Shown here: positions 40,506 through 49,085 of the stretch, piece after piece
How the letters are laid out: every line of letters starts with the position of its first letter
Position numbering within the stretch: position 1 is the first letter of the stretch
Assembly (NCBI GenBank): GCA_016720825.1
Contig: JADKJV010000001.1
Span: 496,001-560,000, forward strand
DNA length: 64,000 bases
Source of the DNA: Chitinophagaceae bacterium
Lineage (GTDB): Bacteria; Bacteroidota; Bacteroidia; Chitinophagales; Chitinophagaceae
Direction: 5' to 3'
The notes under the pieces: generated by a model
Seen by the model: the letters and a program-made list of their open reading frames with translations, nothing else
Databases searched by the model: none
Told to the model about the DNA's origin: nothing
Made by a program: the position numbers and the translations under genes

Positions 40506-41081
40506 ATGCGAGTATTGATTATTTTACTGCTTATCGTTTTAACGGGGAGGACTATTTCCGCACAGCAAACCGATACACTGACTGCACACCGCGACAGCTT
40601 TTACATTATACATGAAGATGTGCCTAAAAGCAAGTTTCTGGGAAATTCCTGGAACATTGCAGTAGCCAGGAATTTCGGCTATACCAGTGAGATGAACCTG
40701 CAGATTGGGCGGACGTACGGCTCCTCTTTTTGCGGTGGTGCCGGATGCATTTATACCATGAAAAGCTGGGGTGCCGGTTTTAGCCTGGCCCGTAAAACCG
40801 GAAGGTCCGCCAATACAATCAACGCGTTCAGGGAATACTCCTTTTTCTATTTCCCTCCCTATTCTCTTACTTTCCGGGGAGATTATGTATACGATCTCAC
40901 GAATAAAGTACATTACCTCCGCCCTTCAGCAGGTTTAAATTTATTCTATATAGACTTACTTTATAACTATTCCTTTAAACTGAACGGCTCAACAAATCTT
41001 TTTAAACACGGTTTCACGATCCGCCTGAAGTATTTCCATAAAATCAAAAAATGGGAGAAAAATTACCCGAACCGTTGCTGA
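40506..41081 (+). CDS. Hypothetical secreted/outer-membrane protein
   Basis: A 191-residue protein with a signal peptide (VLIILLLIVLTGRTISA). The mature part QQTDTLTAHRDSFYIIHEDV leads into glycine- and aromatic-rich strands (SFCGGAGCIYTMKSWGAGFS, YSFFYFPPYSLTFRGDYVYD) as in small beta-barrels. Its stop shares a base with the next gene's start (TGATG). It lies 51 bases after the LytTR gene and may be controlled by it. Function unknown. Confidence 0.65.
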   Translation: MRVLIILLLIVLTGRTISAQQTDTLTAHRDSFYIIHEDVPKSKFLGNSWNIAVARNFGYTSEMNLQIGRTYGSSFCGGAGCIYTMKSWGAGFSLARKTGRSANTINAFREYSFFYFPPYSLTFRGDYVYDLTNKVHYLRPSAGLNLFYIDLLYNYSFKLNGSTNLFKHGFTIRLKYFHKIKKWEKNYPNRC

Positions 41082-41461
41082 TGAAAATCGTGATTTCCAT
41101 ATTATCCACTGTAATTACTGCCTTCTTTTTAAACAGTACGCCCGGCACTGCCAGACCGGCGAACCAATCGAAAATTGATTATTGCCGCATTCTTGATTCA
41201 CTGATCAAACAGCGATATCGTCACCAAACTGCGGCATTTAATTACAATTCGGAAGAAATGCTGCAAATCGTCGAAAAAGGATCTGGTATCTGGGGCACTT
41301 ATTCAATGGGATTTGGCGGAATGATTTACTGTGACACATTTTTCAATAATGATGTCCGCCGCTGGAGAGCCTTTTTTCATTGTGATAGTGTTTCACTACC
41401 TGCCGCAAGATTACCTTCTCCGCCCTGCGACACAACGCATTTTATCCAGGAAAATCAATAA
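41081..41461 (+). CDS. Hypothetical secreted protein
   Basis: From the ATG at 41081 the product has 126 residues, a hydrophobic leader (IVISILSTVITAFFL) and a short mature part with FNYNSEEMLQIVEKGSGIWG and TYSMGFGGMIYCDTFFNNDV. The in-frame ATG at 41051 would lie in the previous gene. It overlaps the preceding gene by one base and is probably cotranscribed. No family recognised. Confidence 0.6.
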   Translation: MKIVISILSTVITAFFLNSTPGTARPANQSKIDYCRILDSLIKQRYRHQTAAFNYNSEEMLQIVEKGSGIWGTYSMGFGGMIYCDTFFNNDVRRWRAFFHCDSVSLPAARLPSPPCDTTHFIQENQ

Positions 41462-41516
41462 GTCTTTTACTCATAGGAATTTCCCTTTCTATTGATTAAT
41501 TTGTTTCTTTCACCCA

Positions 41517-42545
41517 ATGAAACAATTTCACGGCCATATTCCGGTTTATTTAAAACACCTCCTGCTGGCTGCATCCTGTATATCTCTGCACGCCTGCCAT
41601 CCTGATCACGAAAACCTAAATCCCGGTTATTCCACCTCCGGGCATAAAATCTACAATGAATACGGCGCCATACAATTGATAGGCACAAACGCATTTCATG
41701 TTTTTGGTGCAGGCAGCCGCGATATGAACAGCTGGAAGATGGATATATCGCGTGAATTTATCGGGAACATGAAACAAGCCCCCCTGAGCGGATCACCTGT
41801 TTTGGATAATAATGGTGCTTACCTGCATTCCATGCAAGCCGTAGCAGACAGTAACCGATTACATAAAAGGGTAACTGTTTTCTGCGCCTTCGGCTGGGAT
41901 GGAACACCGGCTACGGTTTTTTCCGGTCTGCGTCCGCCACTAACCGCCTGGTGGACTGACTATAAATCCAGGCTCCGTGAATGGGCAATACATTTCAAAG
42001 ACCAGCCGGATGTCTGGATTGAACCCTGGAACGAACCTTACCGCTACGATCGTGCTGACGGGTATTCAGATGATATCTGGATGAATGACATGACTGAACT
42101 GGTTACTATAATCCGCGAAACCGGCAACAAGAACATCATCCTGATCCCGGGAGCCGAACAGGGACAGGACGAATCGGTTTTATTGAATAAAGGCTCTTTA
42201 TTCCTTTTGCAAAAACAAAATATTCTTTTCGATATTCACGCTTACGAAAAATGGCTGCTCGCCTCCCCGACGGAAATTGAAAGCCGGCTTACAGAATTGA
42301 ATCGCTATAACCTCCCGGTAATTTTCGGGGAAACGGCTCCCATGAATGCTTCTGTACTGATGAATCCGCAAACATTCCTTGACATAGCTTATAATAAAGG
42401 CTTCTCTGTGTGTGCCTGGACCTGGAAATATGATGACAATGACCAGGACGCGTTACTCACAGGAACCGGAATACCCAACGACAATAATAATAACAACTGG
42501 GGGAGTTTCTACAGGAGTCTGGCCGCACGTACCAGAAAACCCTAA
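41517..42545 (+). CDS. GH5-family glycoside hydrolase lipoprotein
   Basis: A 342-residue lipoprotein (lipobox LHAC, about Cys27). The GH5 TIM-barrel motifs are visible: LIGTNAFHVFGAG early, the acid/base Glu in WIEPWNEPYRYD, and the nucleophile Glu in LPVIFGETAPM. YEKWLLASP and CAWTWKYDDNDQ fit later barrel strands. Such enzymes hydrolyse beta-mannans, cellulose or related glucans; the exact substrate cannot be read. It is likely anchored at the cell surface. No SusC/D-type transporter is nearby. Confidence 0.9.
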   Translation: MKQFHGHIPVYLKHLLLAASCISLHACHPDHENLNPGYSTSGHKIYNEYGAIQLIGTNAFHVFGAGSRDMNSWKMDISREFIGNMKQAPLSGSPVLDNNGAYLHSMQAVADSNRLHKRVTVFCAFGWDGTPATVFSGLRPPLTAWWTDYKSRLREWAIHFKDQPDVWIEPWNEPYRYDRADGYSDDIWMNDMTELVTIIRETGNKNIILIPGAEQGQDESVLLNKGSLFLLQKQNILFDIHAYEKWLLASPTEIESRLTELNRYNLPVIFGETAPMNASVLMNPQTFLDIAYNKGFSVCAWTWKYDDNDQDALLTGTGIPNDNNNNNWGSFYRSLAARTRKP

Positions 42546-42583
42546 CCGGTTAAAATCACCGCTATTTTTTATTACTTTGCCTG

Positions 42584-43570
42584 ATGGATTATTCGCAAGC
42601 GCCGAAAATTGAATTACACCTTCATCTTGATTGCTCACTGAGTTATGAAGTGGTGAAAAAAATCAAGCCTTCCGTTACTATAGAAGAATTCCGTGAATCT
42701 TTTATTGCACCACCCAAATGCACTGACCTGGTGGATTATATCAAACGGGCGGTGAAAGGGTATGAACTGATGCAAACGCCTGAGCAGCTGAAATTAGTTA
42801 CCCTTGATTTATTCCGGCAGCTGAAAGCCGACAATGTTATATACGCAGAAATCCGTTTCGCCCCGCTCCTGCATACCGAACAGGGATTGACAGGTACTGA
42901 AATTGTATCTATCGTAAATGAAGCGGCGGATGAAGGCATCCGTACGTATGGTGTGGAAGCAGGTCTCATACTTGCCACTTTACGCCACTATACACCGGAA
43001 CAAAGTATGCAAACCGCAGAACTTGTCCGCCAGTTTAAGGGCACCCACGTTGTAGGTTTTGACATTGCAGGCGATGAAGCCGGTTTTCCCATTGATAACC
43101 ATATCCGCGCTTTTGAATATGCCCGCGCCAACGGTTTGCATTGTACCGCCCATGCCGGTGAAGCCTGCGGTGCCAACAGTGTTTGGGGAACACTCGAACA
43201 TTTCAAACCCACCCGCATAGGTCATGGCGTTAGAAGTGCAGAGGACCCAGCCCTGCTGGAGCATCTGAAAAAACATGATATCCACCTGGAAGTTTGCCCC
43301 ACCAGTAATGTGCAAACCAATGTATGCAATACTATCGAAGACCATCCAGCCGATAAAATATATAATGCCGGCGTATCCATGAGTATCAACTGTGATGCAC
43401 GTACGGTATCACCCATTACGCTCACGCATGAATACCAGGTGATGGAAAAAATATTCCATTGGGATAAGGCGCATTTCCTGCGATGCAACCTGGAGGGGAT
43501 CAGGCATTCCTTTGCAACGGAAGAGGTGAAGGAAAAAGTAAGGAAAATAATTACTAAGTATTATTTGTAA
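42584..43570 (+). CDS. Adenosine deaminase-family protein
   Basis: A 328-residue metal-dependent hydrolase with the ADA motifs: the zinc site ELHLHLDCSLS, HAGEACGANSV (catalytic Glu), RIGHGVRS, and SINCDARTVSP. In mammalian enzymes the last motif is NTDDP, with Asp295 a metal ligand and Asp296 a purine contact; here the first Asp is kept and the second is Ala. Some bacterial ADA-like proteins have D-N at this place, so substrate range may differ. It probably deaminates adenosine or a related nucleoside in the cytoplasm. Confidence 0.9.
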   Translation: MDYSQAPKIELHLHLDCSLSYEVVKKIKPSVTIEEFRESFIAPPKCTDLVDYIKRAVKGYELMQTPEQLKLVTLDLFRQLKADNVIYAEIRFAPLLHTEQGLTGTEIVSIVNEAADEGIRTYGVEAGLILATLRHYTPEQSMQTAELVRQFKGTHVVGFDIAGDEAGFPIDNHIRAFEYARANGLHCTAHAGEACGANSVWGTLEHFKPTRIGHGVRSAEDPALLEHLKKHDIHLEVCPTSNVQTNVCNTIEDHPADKIYNAGVSMSINCDARTVSPITLTHEYQVMEKIFHWDKAHFLRCNLEGIRHSFATEEVKEKVRKIITKYYL

Positions 43571-43586
43571 CCCTTTTCCCAATACA

Positions 43587-43673
43587 TAACCACAAAGTCC
43601 ACAAAGGTTAAACAAAGCACACAAAGAGTTTACCCTTGTGGCCTTTGTTTTCACTTTGTGTTCTTTGTGGTTA
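43587..43673. repeat. CACAAAG palindromic repeat, full copy
   Basis: The left arm (TAACCACAAAG, CACAAAGG, CACACAAAG) mirrors the right arm (CCTTTGT, CTTTGTGT, CTTTGTGGTTA). The element occupies most of the 157-base gap between the ADA gene and the next plus-strand gene. It matches 57434-57524 in layout. Confidence 0.75.
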
Positions 43674-43727
43674 AGAAAGAGTTCTTAATTTTTCCTAGCT
43701 TTACCCCGAAACAAACCAACGCCACTT

Positions 43728-44489
43728 ATGCCCCTGCATGCCTGGACACTACTGCTATTGCTTACACTTTCCATTACTAACATCAAAGCACAGGAAGCCC
43801 CCATCCAGCTCGACCGTCCGGATCAGACTGAATGTGCCTACATCGTCCCCAAAAATTATATCCAGCTTGAAAACGGGTTCACCTTTGAAAAAATAAATGC
43901 ATCCGCCGGATCTGTTGCCTATCCTTCCACACTCTGGAAATACGGCGTAAATGAAAAATTTGAACTCCGCCTGATTACCGAACTGGTATCTGTAAAAGAA
44001 AATAATGAGAAGCAGGCAGGCCTGTTGCCAATTACGGCAGGGTTCAAAGCCAATCTCTGCCAGGAAAAAGGTATCATCCCCATGATTTCATTTATCGGGC
44101 ATATCACTACAGCAAACTGGGGCAGTAAAAAATTCCATACGCGGTATGTGGCACCGGCCTTCCGGTTTACCATGCAGCACACATTATCAGATAAAATTTC
44201 CCTGGGTTATAACCTGGGTGCGGAATGGGACGGCGAATCACCGGCGCCCACCTGGATTTATACATTAACCACTGGCTTATCCATTACCGAAAAACTGGGA
44301 AGTTATATTGAAGTGTATGGTTTTGCACCGCAGGATGGAAAAACAGATCACCGGTTTGACGGAGGTATTACTTACCTGCTTAGTCATAATACAATCCTGG
44401 ATATTTCCGGTGGCTCACATCTCAATAATGTAACACCCGGCGGATATATCGCACTGGGATTCTCATTCAGATTCGCTGTAAAAAAATAG
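43728..44489 (+). CDS. Phenol MetA-type outer-membrane transporter-like protein
   Basis: A 253-residue protein with a signal peptide (AWTLLLLLTLSITNIKA). The mature start ETQAPIQLDRPDQTECAYIV-like (EAPIQLDRPDQTECAYIVPK) is the usual opening of Bacteroidota members of the MetA-pathway porin family, 'DRPDqTe....'. The rest alternates strands and ends GYIALGFSFRFAVKK, a beta-barrel ending. It probably forms a small-molecule outer-membrane channel. It is a single gene. Confidence 0.82.
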   Translation: MPLHAWTLLLLLTLSITNIKAQEAPIQLDRPDQTECAYIVPKNYIQLENGFTFEKINASAGSVAYPSTLWKYGVNEKFELRLITELVSVKENNEKQAGLLPITAGFKANLCQEKGIIPMISFIGHITTANWGSKKFHTRYVAPAFRFTMQHTLSDKISLGYNLGAEWDGESPAPTWIYTLTTGLSITEKLGSYIEVYGFAPQDGKTDHRFDGGITYLLSHNTILDISGGSHLNNVTPGGYIALGFSFRFAVKK

Positions 44490-44539
44490 GTATGTGGCTG
44501 TTGACTAAAGACCTGCCTACCGGCAGGCAGGCTACCGGC

Positions 44540-44761
44540 TCAAGACTCGCGACTGTTCTTTTTCCAGCGGAAAATCACAAAACCAATAATGGCAAATGGA
44601 GCCAGGCCCAGGTAGATAATACCGGAGTTCATTCCTTTTGCCGGTTGCTCACCTAACTGCTGGGCCGTTTTAGTGCAGATAGAACATTGTGCACTCGCCT
44701 CGTTTGATGATAAACAGGCCATGCCAATGGAGAGAAATAATATGAGAAATAATTTCCGCAT
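44540..44761 (-). CDS. Small exported membrane protein
   Basis: A 73-residue protein with a signal peptide (LFLILFLSIGMACLSSNEASA), a short loop with two Cys (QCSICTKTAQQLG), one transmembrane helix (GIIYLGLAPFAIIGFVIF) and a basic tail RWKKNSRES. The Cys pair (CxxC) could bind metal or a thiol partner. The gap upstream contains a CCTGCC/GGCAGG hairpin at 44512-44527. Similar tiny proteins occur in the phylum without known function. Confidence 0.65.
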   Translation of the reverse strand: MRKLFLILFLSIGMACLSSNEASAQCSICTKTAQQLGEQPAKGMNSGIIYLGLAPFAIIGFVIFRWKKNSRES

Positions 44762-44806
44762 GTTCAGCGCAAATTTACAGATTAAACTACAAATCCGGGA
44801 AAGGAT

Positions 44807-45940
44807 TCAGGGCAGTAATTTCCTCACAATCGCCTGGAATGATTCCTCCCAATGCGCCCATGTCAGTTGTGTTTTATAATATTCCAGACTGCTCTGTTTC
44901 AGCGCATCCAGCCTGCCCGGTTTCCGGAAAATGGATGCTATTTTTTCAGCATACGCAGGAGCCTGCGCCTCAGGCGAAAGTAAATAACCGTTTATACCCT
45001 CATGAACGATTGAACTGACGCCACCCGTATCAGTACTGATCGAAGGCAGTCCAAACGCAGATGCCTCACTGAACACCACACCCGCACATTCCGCACGCGT
45101 GGGTACAAATAATATATCCGAGGCCTCCATAATCTTCACCATCTCCGCTCTTTCAGCCGGGTTGTTTTTATCCAGAAAAGGTATCACCGTAATGTTTTTG
45201 TCGCCGGATAAATCAACCGGAGGCACAACACCTATTATGTGTAACGAAGGATTCATTCCCATCTGTTGCAATAAACGGAAAGATTCCAACACAATCGGGC
45301 CACCTTTCCGCTCCCACTCCACACCCAGGAATAAAATCCTGCACACATTGGGTAAGGATGGTACAATCCGTGTCAATCCCGATTCTTCCATATTGGGCGA
45401 AAACGGGATAACAGAAATTTTGTCCGCCGATATCTGGTAATCATTTACGGCAGACGCTTTTGCCCATTCAGAAGTGAGCAGGCAATGACTGGCATTTTGA
45501 AAAGCCAGTCGGTCGAGTTCCACGCCCTGCTTTACGTTATAAGCAGGCAGGTTTGAATAGTATGGATAATAACCGTTCAACTGTTTGAATGTTGCATCTA
45601 TCATGAAAATCACAGGAACCGGCGAACGGAGATAGGAAATCATTTGCGGGGATCCTGAAACAAAAAGCACATCAACCGGATTTTGTTTCAATTGTTTTTC
45701 CAGCTGCCTGCTGCAATCTTTCGCATAGGCTTTCAGGAATTCAACCGCTGTTCCTTTATTTGAAAATTTCCGGTTCAGGCTTTTTTGCATCGTCAGCCAT
45801 TCCCGCAACCACCAGGGCCATTTATAACCGAATATGTCCACATCATAATGGCGGCATATCGCTTTATAGGTATAATGCACGCTTCCGGACCAGGATTTTT
45901 TATCCAGCGGATCGTATCGTGAAGCAAAACCGATTTTCAT
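44807..45940 (-). CDS. Family 4 glycosyltransferase
   Basis: A 377-residue GT-B fold enzyme. The N-terminal acceptor domain includes CRQLEKQLKQNPVDVLFVSG. The C-terminal donor domain has RILFLGVEWERKGGPIVLES (the 'G...kGg..ll..a' motif) and FVPTRAECAGVVFSEASAFG (E-x7-E). It transfers a sugar from a nucleotide donor, probably in envelope or capsule glycan synthesis. It follows the GT32-type gene by 10 bases on the minus strand, forming a two-gene operon. Confidence 0.93.
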   Translation of the reverse strand: MKIGFASRYDPLDKKSWSGSVHYTYKAICRHYDVDIFGYKWPWWLREWLTMQKSLNRKFSNKGTAVEFLKAYAKDCSRQLEKQLKQNPVDVLFVSGSPQMISYLRSPVPVIFMIDATFKQLNGYYPYYSNLPAYNVKQGVELDRLAFQNASHCLLTSEWAKASAVNDYQISADKISVIPFSPNMEESGLTRIVPSLPNVCRILFLGVEWERKGGPIVLESFRLLQQMGMNPSLHIIGVVPPVDLSGDKNITVIPFLDKNNPAERAEMVKIMEASDILFVPTRAECAGVVFSEASAFGLPSISTDTGGVSSIVHEGINGYLLSPEAQAPAYAEKIASIFRKPGRLDALKQSSLEYYKTQLTWAHWEESFQAIVRKLLP

Positions 45941-45950
45941 ATTGAAGTCA

Positions 45951-46793
45951 TCAGTCCAGGTATGGCCTGGCTGCCAGGTTAAATGTAGTATCCTTTTGGC
46001 GGATATACTCCGGTGTCAGTTTGGAAAGGTAAGGTTCCCACGAAAAAGATTCCCAGAGATGATGCAGGTAGGCACCCTGGAAATCCCTTTTCTCTTCAAA
46101 CATGGATTTGAGTCCGGATTCATCAAACAATGGATAATGAAAAGCATAAGGACCCAGTTGTGTGATGTGGTCCGGGTATTGTTCAGCCAGTTTCTCCGGC
46201 ACCAGTACCGAATGCTCATTCCAGTATTTATCCCTTCCGGTGGAACGGAATGTTTTATATTCTTCCAGCCATCGGTTCACAAAAAAACTGTCTTTCTCCG
46301 ACAACAAAACAGCATTGCATAAGCCGGTTGAAGCCGCAATGTTTTTCGGAACAAGTCCCAGTGATTTGCGGATACCATATTTGAATTTTTGCCGCCAGTT
46401 TTTGGGAAGATAACCGGCTTTTAATTCCTGGCCGATCACAAATGAGTCATTCAGCAAATCCGACAACGGCTTTACGGAAATCGTATCAAGATCCATATAA
46501 ATCCCGCCATGCTCTTTCAAAGCCTGCAGTCTCACCACATCCGCCTTATGCGCCACATGATACAACGGCCTGCCCATGAATTCATCCGGCGCTTTTACTT
46601 TATGCAGGATCAAATGGCGTTTGGCCTTATCCCACCATTCCCCGGTTGGTTCATACTGGTAATAGAAAATAGCAGCATCCGGCTCATTGAGTGCAATCGC
46701 AGAACGAAGGGATAAATAATGTGCCAGTGAAAACGGTTTTCCCCCGAAATCAGGCGCCATGCCGAAGACGAAGTGGAGGATGTTGGGGATCAT
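45951..46793 (-). CDS. GT32-type glycosyltransferase with DXD motif
   Basis: A 280-residue enzyme. The start PNILHFVFGMAPDFGGKPFS and the metal-binding GGIYMDLDTISVKPL (DxD) are the hallmarks of the glycosyltransferase sugar-binding/capsular polysaccharide synthesis family related to Och1 and TcdA/TcdB. FVIGQELKAGYLPKNW and AVLLSEKDSFFVNRWL follow. It probably adds a hexose to a surface glycan. It lies upstream of the family 4 enzyme. Confidence 0.9.
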   Translation of the reverse strand: MIPNILHFVFGMAPDFGGKPFSLAHYLSLRSAIALNEPDAAIFYYQYEPTGEWWDKAKRHLILHKVKAPDEFMGRPLYHVAHKADVVRLQALKEHGGIYMDLDTISVKPLSDLLNDSFVIGQELKAGYLPKNWRQKFKYGIRKSLGLVPKNIAASTGLCNAVLLSEKDSFFVNRWLEEYKTFRSTGRDKYWNEHSVLVPEKLAEQYPDHITQLGPYAFHYPLFDESGLKSMFEEKRDFQGAYLHHLWESFSWEPYLSKLTPEYIRQKDTTFNLAARPYLD

Positions 46794-46805
46794 ACCCGAA
46801 GTTAA

Positions 46806-47044
46806 TAGATATTAGATATCAGAGATTAGATATTAGATGGTAGAATTTGGCTATTAGCTATTGGCTGTTAGCTGTTGGCTAAAGCCTTAAAACCGAACGA
46901 ATTTTTTCATTCCGGGTGAAGGCAGAGAAAGGTTGCCAGCTACCAGTTACCAGTAACTAGTAACGGGTAACCGGTAACAGGCAACTGGTAACTGGCAACT
47001 GGCAACTGGCAACTGGCAACTGGTAACTGGTAGCTGGTAACAAA
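46806..47044. repeat. Long degenerate 7-bp arrays (two blocks)
   Basis: Block 1 (46806-46882) has eleven in-phase heptads: TAGATAT x2, CAGAGAT, TAGATAT, TAGATGG, TAGAATT, TGGCTAT, TAGCTAT, TGGCTGT, TAGCTGT, TGGCTAA. Block 2 (46933-47044) has sixteen: TTGCCAG, CTACCAG, TTACCAG, TAACTAG, TAACGGG, TAACCGG, TAACAGG, then CAACTGG/TAACTGG units, TAGCTGG and TAACAAA. The unit sequence drifts but the 7-bp phase never breaks. The left end of block 2 (CTACCAG, TTACCAG) is complementary to the right end, so it can fold back. The block occupies the whole 303-base gap downstream of typA. Confidence 0.9.
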
Positions 47045-47075
47045 AAAAGGAGCGCCTGTTTCTAAGCACTCCTTT
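47042..47075 (-). terminator. Intrinsic terminator of typA
   Basis: On the minus strand AAAGGAGTGC pairs with GCGCTCCTTT (one T-G wobble, about ten base pairs) around a ten-base loop, ending in a seven-base T run (A-run 47042-47048 on the plus strand). It begins 22 bases after the typA stop. The heptad array starts directly beyond it. Confidence 0.85.
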
Positions 47076-47096
47076 CAATTCTATTAGATCTCGTTT

Positions 47097-48914
47097 TTAC
47101 GAGGAAACCGCTTCCGCTTCCATCCTCTTCTGCATTTTCTTGCGCTCATCCTCGTCGAGGATTACTTTACGCATACGGATGAAGTTGGGGGTTACTTCGA
47201 TACATTCATCAAACTGGATGTATTCCATGCACTCTTCCAGTGTCATCAGCGTTTTGGGAGCGATGCGGGTTGCATCGTCACTGCCGCTGGCACGGTGGTT
47301 GGTCAGTTTCTTTCCTTCCGTTGCATTTACTACCAGGTCGCCGGGTTTAATGTTTTCGGCAATGATCTGGCCTGAGTATACATCTTCACCCGGATCCACG
47401 AAGAAAGTTCCGCGGTCCTGGAGTTTGTCGATGGAATAACCGGTAGTACGATCCTGGAATTTTGAAATCAAAACACCATTATTACGTCCAGGGATGGGTC
47501 CTTTCCAGGGTTTGTATTCTGTAAAACGGTGTGCCATTACAGCTTCACCGGTTGTGGCAGTCAGCATCTGCGTACGCAGGCCGATCAGTCCGCGGGAAGG
47601 GATTTCAAATTCCAGGTGCTGCATTTCACCTTTTGTTTCCATCACCAGCATCTCTCCTTTACGGCGGCTCACGAGGTCAATCACTTTACTGGCGAATTCC
47701 TGGGGCACATCCACTACCAGGTTTTCGTAAGGCTCACATTTCTTACCGTCAATTTCGCGAACGATAACCTGGGGCTGACCCACGGTTAATTCATATCCTT
47801 CACGACGCATGGTTTCAATCAGGATACCAAGGTGCAGGATACCACGGCCATAGACCATGAAACTGTCACCCTCGTCTGTATCCACCACTTTCAGCGCCAG
47901 GTTCTTTTCTGTTTCTTTCATCAGCCTGTCACGGAGGTGACGGCTCGTAACGAATTTACCATCCTTACCAAAGAAAGGAGAGTTGTTGATGCTGAACAGC
48001 ATGTTCATGGTGGGTTCATCCACACTGATTACCGGTAATGCTTCAGGATTTTCGCCGTCAGCAATCGTGTCACCAATATTGAAATCTTCGATACCAACAA
48101 CCGCACAAAGGTCACCGGATAAAACTTCCGAAACTTTTTTCTTACCCATGCCTTCAAACACATACACTTCTTTTGCTTTCATCCGGCGGGGTGTGATGCC
48201 CGGCTGGACCAATGCAATTTGCTGTCCCTCGCGGAGACAACCACGGGTTACTTTACCTACAGCGATACGGCCGAGGAAAGAAGAGTAATCCAGTGAAGTG
48301 ATCTGTAACTGCAGGCTTCCTTCATTTACTTTGGGTGGTGGCACATATTTAATGATACCATCCAGCAGTGGGAAGATATTGTCAATCTCCTCGAGTGAAT
48401 CATTGAACCAGCCATTCTTACCACTTCCGTAGAAAGTGGGGAAGTTCAGCTGCTCTTCTGTTGCATCGAGGTTGAAGAATAATTCAAAAACGGCATCATG
48501 CACTTCATCGGGACGGCAATTGGGCTTATCCACTTTATTAATAACCACAATAGGTTTGAGGTGCAGTTGCAATGCTTTTTGTAAAACGAAGCGGGTCTGG
48601 GGCATGGGACCTTCAAATGCATCCACGAGCAGGATCACACCATCAGCCATTTTCAGTACACGCTCCACTTCACCGCCAAAGTCGGCGTGACCAGGCGTAT
48701 CAATTACATTAATCTTTACATCTTTATAAACCACGGCGGCATTCTTACTGAAGATCGTGATACCGCGTTCTCTTTCCAGGTCATTGCTGTCCATGATCAG
48801 CTCACCTGTTTCCTGGTTGTCCCTGAATACCTTTGTGGCATGCAGGATTTTGTCCACCAGGGTAGTCTTACCGTGGTCAACGTGCGCTATAATAGCTATG
48901 TTACGTATATCCAT
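47097..48914 (-). CDS. typA: Ribosome-associated GTPase TypA/BipA
   Basis: A 605-residue translational GTPase, the normal TypA length. G1 is AHVDHGKTTLVDKIL, the switch region RERGITIFSKNAA, G3 DTPGHADFGGEV and G4 INKVDKP. The EF-G-like domains III and V and the TypA-specific C-terminal domain (PEDVYSGQIIAENIKPGD-like, FRMRKVILDEDERKK) follow. It binds the ribosome and helps in cold or stress-linked 50S assembly and pathogen responses. The leader is A/T rich without a Shine-Dalgarno site. It is monocistronic. Confidence 0.97.
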   Translation of the reverse strand: MDIRNIAIIAHVDHGKTTLVDKILHATKVFRDNQETGELIMDSNDLERERGITIFSKNAAVVYKDVKINVIDTPGHADFGGEVERVLKMADGVILLVDAFEGPMPQTRFVLQKALQLHLKPIVVINKVDKPNCRPDEVHDAVFELFFNLDATEEQLNFPTFYGSGKNGWFNDSLEEIDNIFPLLDGIIKYVPPPKVNEGSLQLQITSLDYSSFLGRIAVGKVTRGCLREGQQIALVQPGITPRRMKAKEVYVFEGMGKKKVSEVLSGDLCAVVGIEDFNIGDTIADGENPEALPVISVDEPTMNMLFSINNSPFFGKDGKFVTSRHLRDRLMKETEKNLALKVVDTDEGDSFMVYGRGILHLGILIETMRREGYELTVGQPQVIVREIDGKKCEPYENLVVDVPQEFASKVIDLVSRRKGEMLVMETKGEMQHLEFEIPSRGLIGLRTQMLTATTGEAVMAHRFTEYKPWKGPIPGRNNGVLISKFQDRTTGYSIDKLQDRGTFFVDPGEDVYSGQIIAENIKPGDLVVNATEGKKLTNHRASGSDDATRIAPKTLMTLEECMEYIQFDECIEVTPNFIRMRKVILDEDERKKMQKRMEAEAVSS

Positions 48915-49085
48915 TTTTAATATATATGACCCCTTTCCGGGAAGGGCCGGAGGTTCTGAGTTTCAATGCTTTTCCGGGCGGCAAAGGTAGTTTAAAATGG
49001 GCGGGAGAGCAAATGAAATGCGTGTTAAGGAGCTAACTCCGTGGGTTTGAACGCGGAAAAATCTTAGTTTTAGGAAAATGATGCC

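Noticed and set aside
46933..47044. Could be a CRISPR array because of regular short repeats.
   Set aside because: The period is 7 bp with no unique spacers of 25-40 bp and no cas genes nearby.
48932..48947. CCCTTTCCGGGAAGGG palindrome before typA as an operator.
   Set aside because: It lies close to the start codon but is imperfect, with no second copy or paired regulator in the window.
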